DNA from: Neonectria sp. B-13
Lineage: Eukaryota; Ascomycota; Sordariomycetes; Hypocreales; Nectriaceae
Assembly: GCA_002682825.1 (NCBI GenBank)
Contig: NOKP01000008.1
Location: 1-64,000 of the forward strand
Length of the DNA stretch: 64,000 bases
Reading direction: 5' to 3'
The position numbers and the translations under genes were made by a program. Under the pieces are notes generated by a model, which saw only the letters and a list, made by a program, of their open reading frames with translations, had not been told where the DNA came from and did not search any database. This document shows positions 33,532 to 45,123 of this stretch, one piece after another; the first letter of the stretch is position 1, and the number at the start of each line of letters is the position of its first letter.

Positions 33532-35591
33532 CTACATCTTTGTCGTAGTCACTACTTCCTCGTTCTTCTGCGTCACGATAGTCTCATTCTTGGGACTCTC
33601 TTCTTCGAGGTCTGGCATCTCTGCTAGAGTCACTTCCCACCGGGTTTGATACTGTGCCTGGAGCGCTTTCGCACTGGGACTATCACGCACGAAGGCATCG
33701 GACTTCGCATCGGGAAACACCCGGTGGAGCACGCTGTACACCAACGCACTGGAGAGAAACCCATACAGATAGTTGAGGAAGTAAAGCTCCGTTGCACCGT
33801 CGGTAACACTGATCGACGTGTCCACGGCGGCAATGAAGCCGGGCAGGCAGGGAACAACCCCGAAAAGCCACTAGAAACGGTCAGTAATGTTCAATGAGAT
33901 GCGTGAATGAGAACACATACCGCGATCGGGGCGCGCCAGTTGACGCCACGGGTATACCAGTATACGCTGCGTGAGTTGCCACGGTAGAGATCATCAATGT
34001 TCAGCTTCTGCTTGGACACGATGAGGTAGCTTGCAACCATCAGACCAGTCATCGGTGCGAGAAACACGCCATAGCTCGACAGTACTGTCAGGAAGATGGT
34101 GGCAGTGTTGACCAGTCGCCAAGGGTTGACGATGGGGTTCATGATGGCAACAATAAAGGCGCCTCTGCGAATGTTGATGAAGCGAGGAAACACGGACGCC
34201 AGGTCAATGCCGCCAGCCAGTGCATTACCAGGGACATTGCTTCCAATCTGCGAAATTACCAAGGCAAGCCCGGCAAAGAAGACTGCTGCACGCGTGCCTG
34301 CGCTGTTGTCTTTTTCCAACAGACGAACGAAGAGCGTCGGAGGGTTCCAGACTGCCTCGCCGTCCATGCGCTCCTGAGTCGCTGCCGTGACGAGAATTCC
34401 GAGGATTGAAGCAAAAGTACAGTACACGGGATACGCAAAGGCTTGGCCCCAGATGGCATCACCGGGGCGTCTGGCGAGACGGGCGTAATCATTTTGGTTG
34501 AGGATACCTGCGGCAATCGAACCAATAGTTGACATGATGCCCGAGATCATGAGCCAAGCCGTGCTATACGGCCCTCCGGTGGCGGGGATGGAAGTCTTGG
34601 AGCTGATGGTGTCTCCGAAACCGCGAGGTCCCATGGTGGCCAAGGCCCAGATCAGGAGGACCACGAAGAAGACCATGGTTACGGAACTCGCAATATAGAA
34701 GAACTTCTGCAGACGATGCGGGTGAATCCACAACATTGGAAGACTGATGACGCAGAAGATGAAGTAGCAAAGAAACTGGGCCGACGTCATGCCAGTTTCA
34801 GCGTCGATGGTGTTGGGAATGCGTGATTCATACTTGGGATCCCATGATAGAAGGATGAGGTAGATGCACTCGCCTCCAACCCATGCTTGGAAGCCATACC
34901 TATCGGATGTTAGAATGGCCACTGAGGCTTGGCCGTAGGACTTACCAGACTGCGGTCAATTAGCTAATGAACAAGGATGGCACAGAACATGATATGAGAC
35001 TCACCGAAAGACAGAAAGATTCGATTCCAGACGGCGAACTGGGCGCCCCACATGCCCCATACTGCTCGACTATACACGGAGAAACCGACTGAAAATGTTA
35101 GTTAGTTATGCTCGAGTATAACGAAGCTGATGCGGAGTACGCACTGTGATAGTAGGCTCCGGCCATGGAAGCCAGAAGGAGGGCAGCTGTAGCAAGGATG
35201 TTGCCAATTACAATGCCTAATTCGCGTCAGACGCGTCGCGTAACGAAGGTGCTTTCAAGTTCCATACAGATGATGGCCTGCCACCACGTCAGTCCCAGAG
35301 GGATTAGTGCACTGCCGGTCAGGAAGGTCGCAATGTTGCAGTTGATCAACAGCCCTGCGGAGATAGTCAGCTCCTATCCAAGGAAGAGTCGCGTGGGGTG
35401 ACTGCCACGCACAATAGTTGTTGAAGGCGAGGAACGTCCACGTGCGTCTCTCGGATTCAACGGGGCGGACATCGTCGTTCTGCGCGCTGTGTTAGAGAGT
35501 CCTCGAACCTGGAGGGATGCTCCTGGCAACATACAATCCACATGGACCCATGCGGCAACTCGGCGCGCTTGATGAGAGCCGACACGCCCAT
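33532..35591 (-). CDS. NCS1 nucleobase/hydantoin-type cation symporter
   Basis: Eight exons give about 562 residues: 35591-35535, 35479-35413, 35354-35268, 35216-35145, 35088-35005, a 4-nt microexon 34949-34946, 34899-33921 and 33870-33532. Introns are 46-58 nt. The NCS1 hallmarks are clear: an N-terminal RRTWTFLAFNNYW, TGSALIPLGLTWWQAII, GFSVYSRAVWGMWGAQF, SFVWYGFQAWVGGE, NQNDYARLARRPGD, and multiple hydrophobic helices (normally 12). The family imports uracil, allantoin, cytosine, hydantoins and related rings with Na+ or H+ at the plasma membrane. The C-terminal cytosolic tail (SPKNETIVTQKNEEVV) is Glu/Thr-rich. It is divergent from the hydantoinase gene, so a hydantoin- or allantoin-like substrate is likely, but this is inferred from context. 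Confidence 0.85.
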
Positions 35592-36171
35592 CGTGAAATT
35601 CGCTCTGGAGAATTTCTTCTGGAAGGCAAAAGCAAGGGGTTGTTGTCGCTTTCCTCGAGCTTGAGCGACAGCGGTTCGTCTTAGGGGTGGAGTTGGTTTG
35701 ACGTGTAGAGGCGCAAAGCCTTTAAGGATGTCTAGACCAGCGCTTTCACACGCCGATTTGGCCTGTGATGGATGAATCTAGGTGGATGTTGGTGGTCCAC
35801 TTGAGAAAGGGACGTTAGACGGTAGCCTTATCGCGTGGTCAGACAACGTGAAAGAGGAGATCGGCCAAGTCTCGGCGAGTGGAGTTATTCAGGAGAAAGG
35901 CCCCACAGATCGGCCAAGTCCCATGCCTCGGCAAACTGGTTCCCCGGTTCGCTGTGCCACTTGGACGATGCTCGACAATAGTGACGATTACAGCGGGTTC
36001 CTTCGGTGGATGGCGGGCACCTGATGGCTCTTGCGAAAGGCTCGACTCCACGACAGGTTTTAGCCGGCAGGTTTATAATACAACAGATGTACCAAATGTA
36101 GTAACTCATAGACTCTTGGTGACGTTTGGACATATCGAAGGCCGCAACGCACCGTATCACATCGCCTCAAC
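35592..36171. promoter_or_regulatory. Bidirectional promoter between NCS1 permease and hydantoinase
   Basis: A 580-base space between two divergent start codons. It contains an exact 14-base direct repeat, AGATCGGCCAAGTC, at 35858-35871 and 35907-35920, each followed within 11 bases by TCGGC. CGG triplets are the usual half-sites of Zn2Cys6 proteins, so these are candidate operators for the regulator at 30963-33158. Confidence 0.65.
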
Positions 36172-39100
36172 ATGTCCCTATACCGCATCGGAGTAGACGT
36201 CGGCGGGACCAACACAGATGCCGCAATCCTGGACATCAGGGGCTTCGACTCCCCTGGACGTGGCGTTCTCGCCTCGCACAAGGCGCCGACAACCCAAGAC
36301 ATTACCAGCGGCATCGAGGCGGCCATCCGCGCGGTGCTGGACGACTCCAAGGTCGACCAGAACCGGGTCTTGAGCGTCACCATCGGAACCACGCATTTTA
36401 TCAACGCTCTGGTTGAGGCTGACGCACGACGACTGGACCGCGTCGCAGTGGTGCGACTCTGTGGCCCTTTTACGAGGCAGATCCCTCCCTTCTCCGACTT
36501 CCCCGTGGGCCTGCGCGGCATCCTCGACGGCGGCGCGTACTACCTTGACGGGGGTCACGAAATTGACGGGCGCGAGATTGCGCCGCTCAACCCTGAGCAA
36601 ATTGGCCAGGCCGCCAAAGACATTGTCGCCTCTGGCATCAAGTCCGTTGCGCTGGTCGGTGTTTTCTCGCCGCTGGACCATGAAGGAGCCCATGAAGAGG
36701 AGTGTAGAAAGATCCTGCTCAAGGCCGCGCCCGAGCTGCAAGTCGTGTGCTCTCACGACATCGGGCCAACAGGGCTCCTGGAGCGAGAAAATGCCACCAT
36801 TCTCAACGCCGCCATTCTCAGGACCGGACACCGAGTCAAGAGAGGCTTCAAGCGAGCCATGGCCCGCCTGCGACTCTCGTGTCCCCTGTATCTGTCACAA
36901 AACGACGGAACTCTGATTGACGCGGACACGGCGGCCGAGTACCCGATCAAGACGTTCGCCAGCGGCCCAACCAACAGCATGACCGGGGCTGCGTTTCTCG
37001 CCGGCATCGACCACCAGAAGCAACCGGACTCGGAAGGCTCGGGTCGTGACGACCTAATTGAGCCGCAGGTCCTTGTTGTTGACATTGGAGGCACGACGAC
37101 CGATGTGTGCGCGTTGCTGCCGTCGGGCTTTCCTCGCCAGGCGCCCGGCTTCGTCGAGTTGGGAGGTGTTCGAACCGCCTTCTCGATGCCGGAAGTTGTA
37201 TCTATCGGCCTCGGCGGCGGAAGCATAGTCCGGGTCGGCGAAGCAGAAGATTCTGTTGCCGTGGGACCAGGATCTGTTGGACATTTCATTCAGCAGCAGG
37301 CCAAGATCTTTGGCGGAGATACCCTGACTGCAACTGACATCGTCGTGGCCATGGGCAAGGGCGAGCTGGGGAATGCGGAGTTGGTCAAAGACGTTCCTCG
37401 GGCAGTTGTCGAGAGCGCGAGCAAGGAGATCAAGAGAAAGCTGGAGAGTGTAATTGAGCAGATGAAGGTATCCTCAGCGCCAGTGCATGTCCTGCTCGTC
37501 GGAGGCGGAGCCATGCTTGTAACAGAGGATCTCCAAGGTGTCGACAAGTGTATTCGTCCGATTCACCAAGGCGCTGCCAATGCAGTCGGCGCCGCAATTG
37601 CCAAAGTATCCGGAGAGATCGACATCGTTGAGATCCCTGAAGGCCGCTCTGAAAAGATAGTGATCGACGCTGCGTGCAAGAAGGCTATCGACTTGGCGGT
37701 GCAGAAGGGCGCCGCCCGAGAGGACGTCCAGATCGTCGAGGTCAACAAGATGCCGCTGCAGTACATGCACAACGGCGCGATTAGAATCCAGATCAGAGCA
37801 GTTGGTCGGCTCTCGATTCCGACCGAATTGAGTCCTCCGCCATCTCCGGCCTTGTGTGACGCGGACGAGGGCCAGGACGAGGAGGAAGGCCAGAAGATCA
37901 GCATCCCTGACGCTCTAAAGCCCACTACGAAGCCATCCATCAACGTCGACCTCGAGACCTATCGTCCCGATGTGCGAGACGGAACCTGGTATGTGTCTGA
38001 GGTAGACTTGGAATTATTCTCAACTGGATGTGGAGTCCTCGGCACTGGCGGCGGTGGCCCGACGCATCACGAGTATCTCAAGGGCTTGCAGGTTCTACGC
38101 TCCAGCCCCAAGGACAAAATGAGAATCATTTCGCCCAAGGCCCTAAAAGACACAGACATTGTCTGCTTCGGCTCCTGGTATGGGAGCCCGAGTGTCATCA
38201 ACGAACGAATTGCTGGAGGCAACGAGATTGCCACCGGTATCGAAGCCGTAAACAAAGTCCTAGGTATCAAATCTTTCCAGGGCATGTTCATTGATGAAAT
38301 GTGAGTAACCCCTAACTAACCCCGGCACCACAAGACTGACTCGTGCCAGTGGCGGTGGAAACGGAATGAGCGCTTTTCCGACCGGTGTCCATTTTGACGT
38401 GCCTGTGATTGACGGCGATGCCATGGGAAGGGCGTATCCCACCATGTACCACGGTAAGGATTGTTCGAGTTCGTAATCGTATGAAACTCGCTAACATGTT
38501 ACAGCTACGTTTAGCGTATACGGCCACTCATTGGTCCCATGCGTGCTCTCTGACGCCCGAGGAAATAGTTCCGTGGTCATGGTAAGACGAAGAGACACGT
38601 TGAACAACTGTACCTGGCTGACGACGATGTAGAATACGGATTCTCCGGTACGGCTGGAAAGCATTCTACGAACTACGGCAATCGAGCTCGGTCTAGGCTG
38701 TGCTGTATGCGCAAACCCTTTGCCTGGGTCTGCGGTCAAATCTCACGGTGTCCCCAACACGTTGTCTCTGGCCTGGTACTTGGGACGGGCCGTACACTTG
38801 GCTCGGCGCAAGAAGACGAGCTATGTTGACGCAATTGTAAGTTGCTACTCATTCCTCTTGGTAAAGCTTACTGACCGGGCAATAGTTCGACGTGTGCGCC
38901 GGAAAGCTGCTGTTTACTGGCAAAATCGTCGACGTGCGTCGACACATCGGCGGCGGATACACAATGGGAGCTGTCGTTATAGCTCCACTCAACGACGAAG
39001 ACCGGGAGCCAGCCAACACGAGCAAACAACCGGTTCCGAACGACAGGCACATGACCATACCCTTCCAGAACGAGTATTTATATGCTGCCCTCAGCGACTC

Positions 39101-39368
39101 CGTCGGGACAGAGGAGACACAAGAGGTGGTATGCACAGTTCCGGATCTGATATCCATCCTAGGCCAGGATGGCGAGGCGATTGGGTCTCAGGACCTCCGC
39201 TACGGGCTACGCGTCAACGTCGTTGCTCTGCCGGCCCATCCTCTGTGGAAGACAGACAGAGGCATGAAGATCGGCGGACCAGAAGGCTTTGGGCTGAAGA
39301 TGCCCTTTGTCGGCGTTAGCAATAGCTTTACCGAGTCACGAAGTGTGATTGACGAGTTTGGAGCATAG
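36172..39368 (+). CDS. Hydantoinase/oxoprolinase fused to DUF917 domain
   Basis: Five exons (36172-38300, 38350-38453, 38505-38581, 38633-38836, 38886-39368; introns 49-51 nt) give about 998 residues. Residues 1-20 carry the HyuA nucleotide-binding strand (YRIGVDVGGTNTDAAIL), repeated in the core as VVDIGGTTTDVCAL with GLGGGSIV; TIGTTHFINA and LLERENATILNAAI are also family motifs. From about residue 610 on, a DUF917 / S-methyl-thiohydantoin-desulfurase-like region follows (GCGVLGTGGGGPTHH, then FGSWYGSPSV, GGGNGMSAFP). The family opens hydantoin or 5-oxoproline rings, in some members using ATP. It is cytosolic, since no signal peptide is seen. It is the catalytic gene of the cluster with the divergent NCS1 permease. 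The exact substrate is not deducible. Confidence 0.88.
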
Positions 39369-39937
39369 GCATTGGGGTTAAACAGCGAGGTTGCAACGGA
39401 TTCAACTGCCGGGTAGCTACACTAACGGAGTACCGTCAAAGAAGCGAATAGAAGAAAATCACCATTTGATCTAACCCATAATGCTAGAAACGTTCATGTG
39501 ATGCCCATTTCTGGACCACCCGCACGTTCGCTGGAGTTACATCGTAGTGATTGCGGGACCGCAGCTGGCCCAGGGAGTGCGGATGCGGGTCCGCATGCCG
39601 CGATGAAGTGCGGATATCTCGATTAGGTCGCGATCGAAGTCTGGGGAACCTGGTCTCCTAGATCAGAGACTCACGTGTGGATATTCTTGGGACTTGAGCC
39701 TTCGAAAACCGTTGGTTCCCTGGCAAGTTGCATGGCTGTTGGTTCACTGGTGGAGTGATTGTTCGCCTTGTATCAGACGAGACATTGTAGCAAGGGAAAC
39801 ATACGCGCCGATGATTTGAGGCAATAGAAACAACAGAGTCGGTAAACGGTATCCGACGAAAGAATTGACTGTCCCGCAACCCAGAATAATTACGCCCGCG
39901 TGCCATGATATATGTCCACTTTGTTGACACCTATCCT
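39369..39937. other. Convergent intergenic region with dense TGCGG/CCGCA sites
   Basis: This lies between the 3' ends of the hydantoinase and the next regulator. At 39519-39613 it carries four TGCGG and three CCGCA motifs in about 95 bases, including the near palindrome TGCGGATGCGGGTCCGCATG. It has no supported coding sequence, so the motif cluster is unexplained by an adjacent start codon. Confidence 0.6.
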
Positions 39938-42548
39938 TCATCTCCTCAACCCATCCGACGCTACCGATAGAACTTCCGCAATTTTCCTTGCCATGTCCGA
40001 CTTCTTCCCTAAGAGCCACAGTCCTTTGATGCATTCTTCCGCCCTCTCCAAGCTTTCCCTAAAATCTTCATTATTGTGGCCTAGCGTAGCCCTGCCGTAT
40101 CGCAGCGACTCATCAGCCTCGCCAAGGAGTATGACCGATGCCTTGCTAAAGGCCCTGATGAGGATCATAGTCCAAGGTTCGGTCAAAATGGTTCCCTCGT
40201 TCACGGCATGATGGAAGTCGGGTAGTTGAGGAGCGGCAAAGTTCCCAGGCTCCTCGCTAGGAGGCGTGGCAACACTTGCGAGATCAGACAGCTCTCTTAC
40301 GCTCGACTCTCGGATACGGGATGCCATCTTGCTGTTCACGCGACTTCGAACAGCAGCTTCGATCCCCAAGTTGTTTTCATCAACAAAGTCGATGAGATCG
40401 GCGAGCATCAGAGCGGCGAGATGCCAGTGCGCTGAGATGCAAACGAACCAGCTCTGGACCCGGGGCGGCACCGAATCAAAGTGCTGCACTAGCTCTCGAA
40501 AGAAGGAACCGTACGTCATGTTCCAGTACCGATAGACAGAAGTTGTGCTCTTGATGATCTCCTCGACTTTTTGTCCGCGGCCTCCTTTGCGAAGAATGTT
40601 CTGCAGATAGGAAACGTGCCGGAAGAGTAGGACTTTGACTGGTGCTGACTTGGTGACAGCTTTGGCAGCCGCTTCATAGGAGCATGGATAATGGAAGAAT
40701 TCGCCTGGTGCTTCGAGGTCATCTTGGATGAAGACGTCTATTTTCCAACGACCACTTGAGGTTTCATCCATTTCACCAGCAACGGAAGGGTCCTCTTGGA
40801 GAGAAGAGTGCTGGCAGTCCTCATCGGAAACAACGAGTGGCCGTTCATTCATGGATGAAGAGACGGTATCAAACATGACAGCAAGCCAGTAGAGGAGGTC
40901 CACGGTGCTTCGATCCTCGCTGTTAAGAGAAAGGCCACCGACCGCTTTTTTCCCATTCCCGTTTGTGGACAAGTCGAGACCTCGGCGAACGGAGTCGTAT
41001 CGGTACTTGAGCGCATGCATTTTTCGAGCCGCCCTCTCCATGTAGATTGGAGGTCCTTCTTTTGACATGATGCCATTGAGTTGAGATAAGACGGCGGTTT
41101 TGACATCTCGAATTCCATGGCTGCTCGAAAGCATTGCTGGGTCAATTATTACCGGACTGTCATCATCTGACCATGGCTTTTGTGTCAAGCCAAAGATCAT
41201 CTCTGCGCACACTACTCTGTAAGACTCCAAGTCTGAGACATCTTGCAGTGCCCTTTGAGCTTGTTCCCAGAAGTGTCGCTGAAGATTGCGGTCAAACTCT
41301 TCAGCCATCTCCTCGGCGATCTCCTCCAACGGATTGTCCTCAGCGGCTGGCGAGTATCTTTGTCGCTGGCGACGGCTCCCTTGAGCCCACTGAGTAGCAA
41401 ATGCCATGATGGTGAGGTGAAGGGCTCGGATCGCCGCTTGGTCCTCAGAACGGGCAAGATGTACTATGTTGGTGGACTTCGCAACTCGATCAAGTTTGAT
41501 GGTTCGGCGATAGATCCTGTTGGACCAGAATGGACCCCATTCCCTCTTGAGAGCGGCGGTGCTCGCGACATCTGGGCTCCAGCGCTCTGTCTTGTACGGA
41601 CAGGTGACTTCTGTCAGCCAACATGAGAGGTTATGCTCAAAGACATCATGGTAGATCTGGAGAAGATTTGTCGAGATGAGTTGGTTGTTGGATCTGGCCA
41701 TCATGGTCTGGTCGATTGAGAAGGGAGAGAGTCCGCTGCTCTGGTAGTCGGTCCATCCACTGGACCTCCGGCGGCGCTTCGAGGTCGGCCAGGCGCTGTC
41801 ACTCCGAGGAGGCCGAGAGCGGGAAGAGGAAATGGATTGGCTGGTGGAACATGTTTGGGGGAGTTGGAAGGCAGAATAGGCGTCAAAGTCTAGCTCAGCT
41901 GGTGGGATTGAACCGGCTGTAGAGCGTGAGGTATTGCAGGACATAGCAGATCCAGCTACCGCATCGAATGAGATTCCCTGTAGGTCGACTTGAGGCACAT
42001 CTTCGTTTGGCAATGCATCAAACTGCAAAGCGTCGAGCTCGCCGCGAGGCATTACGGCGGATAAATCCAGCTCGGGAATAGCCACATCTTGGAAAACGAG
42101 ATGTTGGATTTGAGAGGCATCCTGGAGAAATGTCGGTGCACAGCCAGGGTCAAACTCGTCGTCTACCGAGTCAATCGCCCATGGCCGGCTACTCTCGACG
42201 TCGGTTTTTTGACGCTTCAACGGTATAGGATTACTTGGCGGATCACTCGCGCTCGAAGAGGAAGACGCGGCGGATACGAGATGAATCTGCGACCAGGCCC
42301 ACTCCATGGTGCACTTCTTTTTCGTCTTGAGGCAATACGAACATGGTCGCATCTTAGACTCAGCATCTTGAGGTGAGGTCAGTCATACAACTCGACATGG
42401 GTCAGGGTGAATGAAGCGACTGACCAGCTCGTTCGCGGGCTTCAACCGGCGGCTCACCCGGCGGCCGTCGGGCGACGTCCAAAGGCGGGGCATCGCATGC
42501 TCGCTTGGATCGCCTGCACTGATCGCAGGAGTGTTTCTGGCGTCTCAT
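39938..42548 (-). CDS. Zn2Cys6 regulator with long zinc-cluster loop
   Basis: Two exons (42548-42425 and 42366-39938; a 58-nt intron splits the zinc cluster) give about 850 residues. The cluster is CDQCRRSKRAC (residues 8-18), then a 31-residue Pro/Arg-rich loop, then CSYCLKTKKKC (50-60) and the dimerisation-type MEWAWSQI. Downstream come a Ser-rich linker and a large fungal-specific transcription-factor domain (about residues 240-700; helices such as LLYWLAVMFDTVSSSMNERP). The ATG at 42548 is the first in the frame and sits just before the cluster. Nuclear DNA-binding regulator. Placement beside the esterase/monooxygenase/porter/sulfatase genes makes it the likely local activator; the CGG-rich sites at 39.5 and 44.6-44.96 kb are candidate targets. 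Confidence 0.83.
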
Positions 42549-43114
42549 TTTGGGTCTTGTCGTTCGCAAAAGATGCGATCCACGGCGTGGATTCGAAGAG
42601 GCCGACTTTGGCGGACTGGGGACGGGACGAAGTTGGTTCCAGCGCTTCCGGAGGGCCCAGTCTGACCCTGTTTGAGATGTGTCGAGGAGAACTGGGGGAG
42701 AGCCAGGGACTTGAGCTGAGTCCACCGTCCTTATGCTATCTGGACATCCCTGTTTCCCCCGCTTCCCCGCGTTAAGCTAGCTCGAACATGTAGCGTGCGT
42801 CAGCAGACTTGCCCAGATTTGGACCAGGAGGATTCCCTAGGTTCAAGGGTAAAAGGAGGTTTCTGCTGCAAGGCAGGGAGGGGAGTGTGTTGGATGGCGG
42901 GTGCTTTATAAGGGGTTTGTGCGGTTTAAAGCGTCGAGTCATGTTGATAAATGGCCAGATATGACTCTGCACTTGGAAAACTTAAATTTGGGTTGCAGTT
43001 GTTGCAGTTGCAAAAGCGACGGTTGAGAACGATCACGTACGGACTCGGATACGGAGTAACTCTAGTTATAAGACTAAAAGATGCTGAATCAAAACACCAC
43101 TTCTCCTCCTTCCA
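42549..43114. other. Promoter of the regulator / 3' flank of the esterase
   Basis: A pyrimidine-rich leader lies immediately upstream of the regulator. No TGCGG-type cluster was found and there is no exon support. Confidence 0.45.
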
Positions 43115-44473
43115 CTACGCAATCGCCTTGTAAACTTGAGCCTCAACATCGGCCCACAGCCCCAAGACCTTGCCATCTGCGAACGGCAAGATCTGGGTGC
43201 AGACAATCCCTGCGACTCCATTCTCACGGTCACACCACCACCACACATTCGGCAGTCCTGCCCAGTGCGCCGTGCCGGTTGATCGCCCCGTCGCTCCGCC
43301 GTTGCTCAGCATGAAGGTGAGTCCCCAACCCTGCGGCGGGTTTCCAGGAACCGGATACAGCTCGCCGATCGGGTTGGTCAGCTCTGGCTTCGCCGCGGGG
43401 ATGAATTGACGGCTGGCGTTGGGAAAGGCAGGGATCTGGTTGCGGAACATCTCTACCACGGTTTCCTTCTTGAGGATCTTGGCTCCAGTTTGTGGGCACG
43501 TTCCGTCGTTGAGTAGCACCGCCAAAACCTCTGCTGGGAGTCAATATTTACTCATGGATGCAGTAGAGAAACAAGAAGCACTTACTGCAGTAGTCTTGCG
43601 GCTTTGCAAATATTCCTGCACCGCCGCTGTTGAAGATCCTTGCAGTTTCAGACTCGTTGTCCGGGTCGACAACCAGAGGCATCCGAAGAGGATGATCTCT
43701 TGGCCGCAGTGTTCCGTCGGGGTCTCTGCTGTGCATGTACGCAAGCCTAGCCCGCATGTCCTTGTTCGGAATCATCGACATGTCTTTAATTCCAAGTGGC
43801 TGGAAAACATTCTTCTGCAAGAATCCGTTGAGTGTCAATCCGGACGCGCGTTCAAGTGCTAGTCCTGCCCAGTCAATATTGACCTACGAACATTAGCAGC
43901 CATCGACAACGAGCTATTCGCCACGAATCAAGATGTGAAACATACTCCGTATTCCCATCCTTCTCCAGGTTGGAAAATAAGTGGCATCTTTATGATGTCC
44001 TCGATCCTCCCAGAAAACTCGTCTCCGCCCACTGGAAAAGCCCAGTCCCGCAAGCGTTCGTTGAAGAAGGTGTAGCCAAACCCGGCAGTGTGGCTCAACA
44101 GCATTCGCAAAGTGATGCGCTTGTTCTTTTTCTCGAGGGTTCCATCTGGTCGTAGAACCTTCAAATCTTTCAGTTCAGGACAGAGGTTCTCAAGATGTTC
44201 CCCGTCATCGAGTTTGAGGATGCCCTGTTCCACCAGTTGCATGCATGCAACTCCAGTAAGCATCTTGGTGCAAGACGCAATCCAATAAATACTGTCAAGT
44301 GTCATTGGGTCATTGGAAACAGACCCTCGCTTGCCGGCTGAGTGGGCAAAGAGGTCTTTGCCATCTTTCCCGATGACGATAACCGTGGCACCTGGGATCC
44401 CCTCCTTCGGGTTGGAGCAAGCCGCATCGACAGAGTCGCGAAGACGAGAGAGGACTTGTGTATTGAAAGGCAT
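43115..44473 (-). CDS. Beta-lactamase-fold esterase/transesterase (class C type)
   Basis: Three exons (44473-43946, 43883-43586, 43530-43115) give about 413 residues. The serine hydrolase triad of the class C beta-lactamase/EstB family is visible: SxxK as SCTK near residues 67-70 (IASCTKMLTG), YxN as Y-G-V-N across the first intron (WEYGVNIDWAG), and the third motif region HWAGLPN near residue 370. GFGYTFFNERL and KPQDYC are typical of fungal members. Relatives hydrolyse esters or transfer acyl groups (LovD-like) rather than destroy antibiotics. There is no signal peptide. It is divergent from the monooxygenase gene. An ester-cleaving step downstream of a Baeyer-Villiger reaction is a reasonable inference. 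The second acceptor is a CAGCAG tandem that allows two isoforms. Confidence 0.85.
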
Positions 44474-45123
44474 ATTGGTTTCAGCGCCAAGATCAGGCAA
44501 AATTGTTAGGGACAAATGGGTATTCTTTACCTAAACTCAAATATACCTACAGGCCCATGCACTCCTTTAATACCTACCCAATTCTTGAATAGTGCCACAA
44601 GAAACAGACATCATTCAGAACGGCACTTTTGAGATCATGCGGAGCCGTAATGCGGGGTTATCGAAGCCATTGCGGAACATTAGGCTGTGATGCGGAATTT
44701 TTCGCTGTGATGCGGTTCCGCATCCGCAAATGATCGTCATTTGATGTTGAGTTCACCTCGTTATTGGTTCCGCAATCTACTCTCGGCCCGCAATCTGCCC
44801 GCAGTTTATTGACAGAATCTGGGGATGCGGGGGATTCATGCAACCTTCCGCACCGGCAGATACGGGTTGATCGATGTTCGTTAAGAATGCGGACACGTGT
44901 TTGAGCATGACTTTAGGTGCAGAGGACGTGCAGTGAGACACTGCGTTGATTGCGTATCCGCAGCATCTCCATGTACGAGATCGAGAATGTAACAACATAT
45001 ATAAGTATAAATAATGCACATTTCCCAACCAAATAGGAAGGCTCATCATCTCAATTCACCATCTCAAGCATTCTAAGCCTTTACAGCATCTTAAAATTTC
45101 GTCGTTGACTCATCTCCTCCAAT
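44474..45123. promoter_or_regulatory. Bidirectional promoter with 14 TGCGG/CCGCA sites
   Basis: The shared promoter of the esterase (-) and monooxygenase (+). Between about 44638 and 44962 there are seven TGCGG and seven CCGCA motifs, including the palindrome TGCGGTTCCGCA at 44711-44722. A TATA-like sequence (ATATATAAGTATAAAT) lies at about 44997-45013, on the monooxygenase side. The CGG cores match Zn2Cys6 half-sites, which points to control by the regulator at 39938-42548. Confidence 0.75.
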
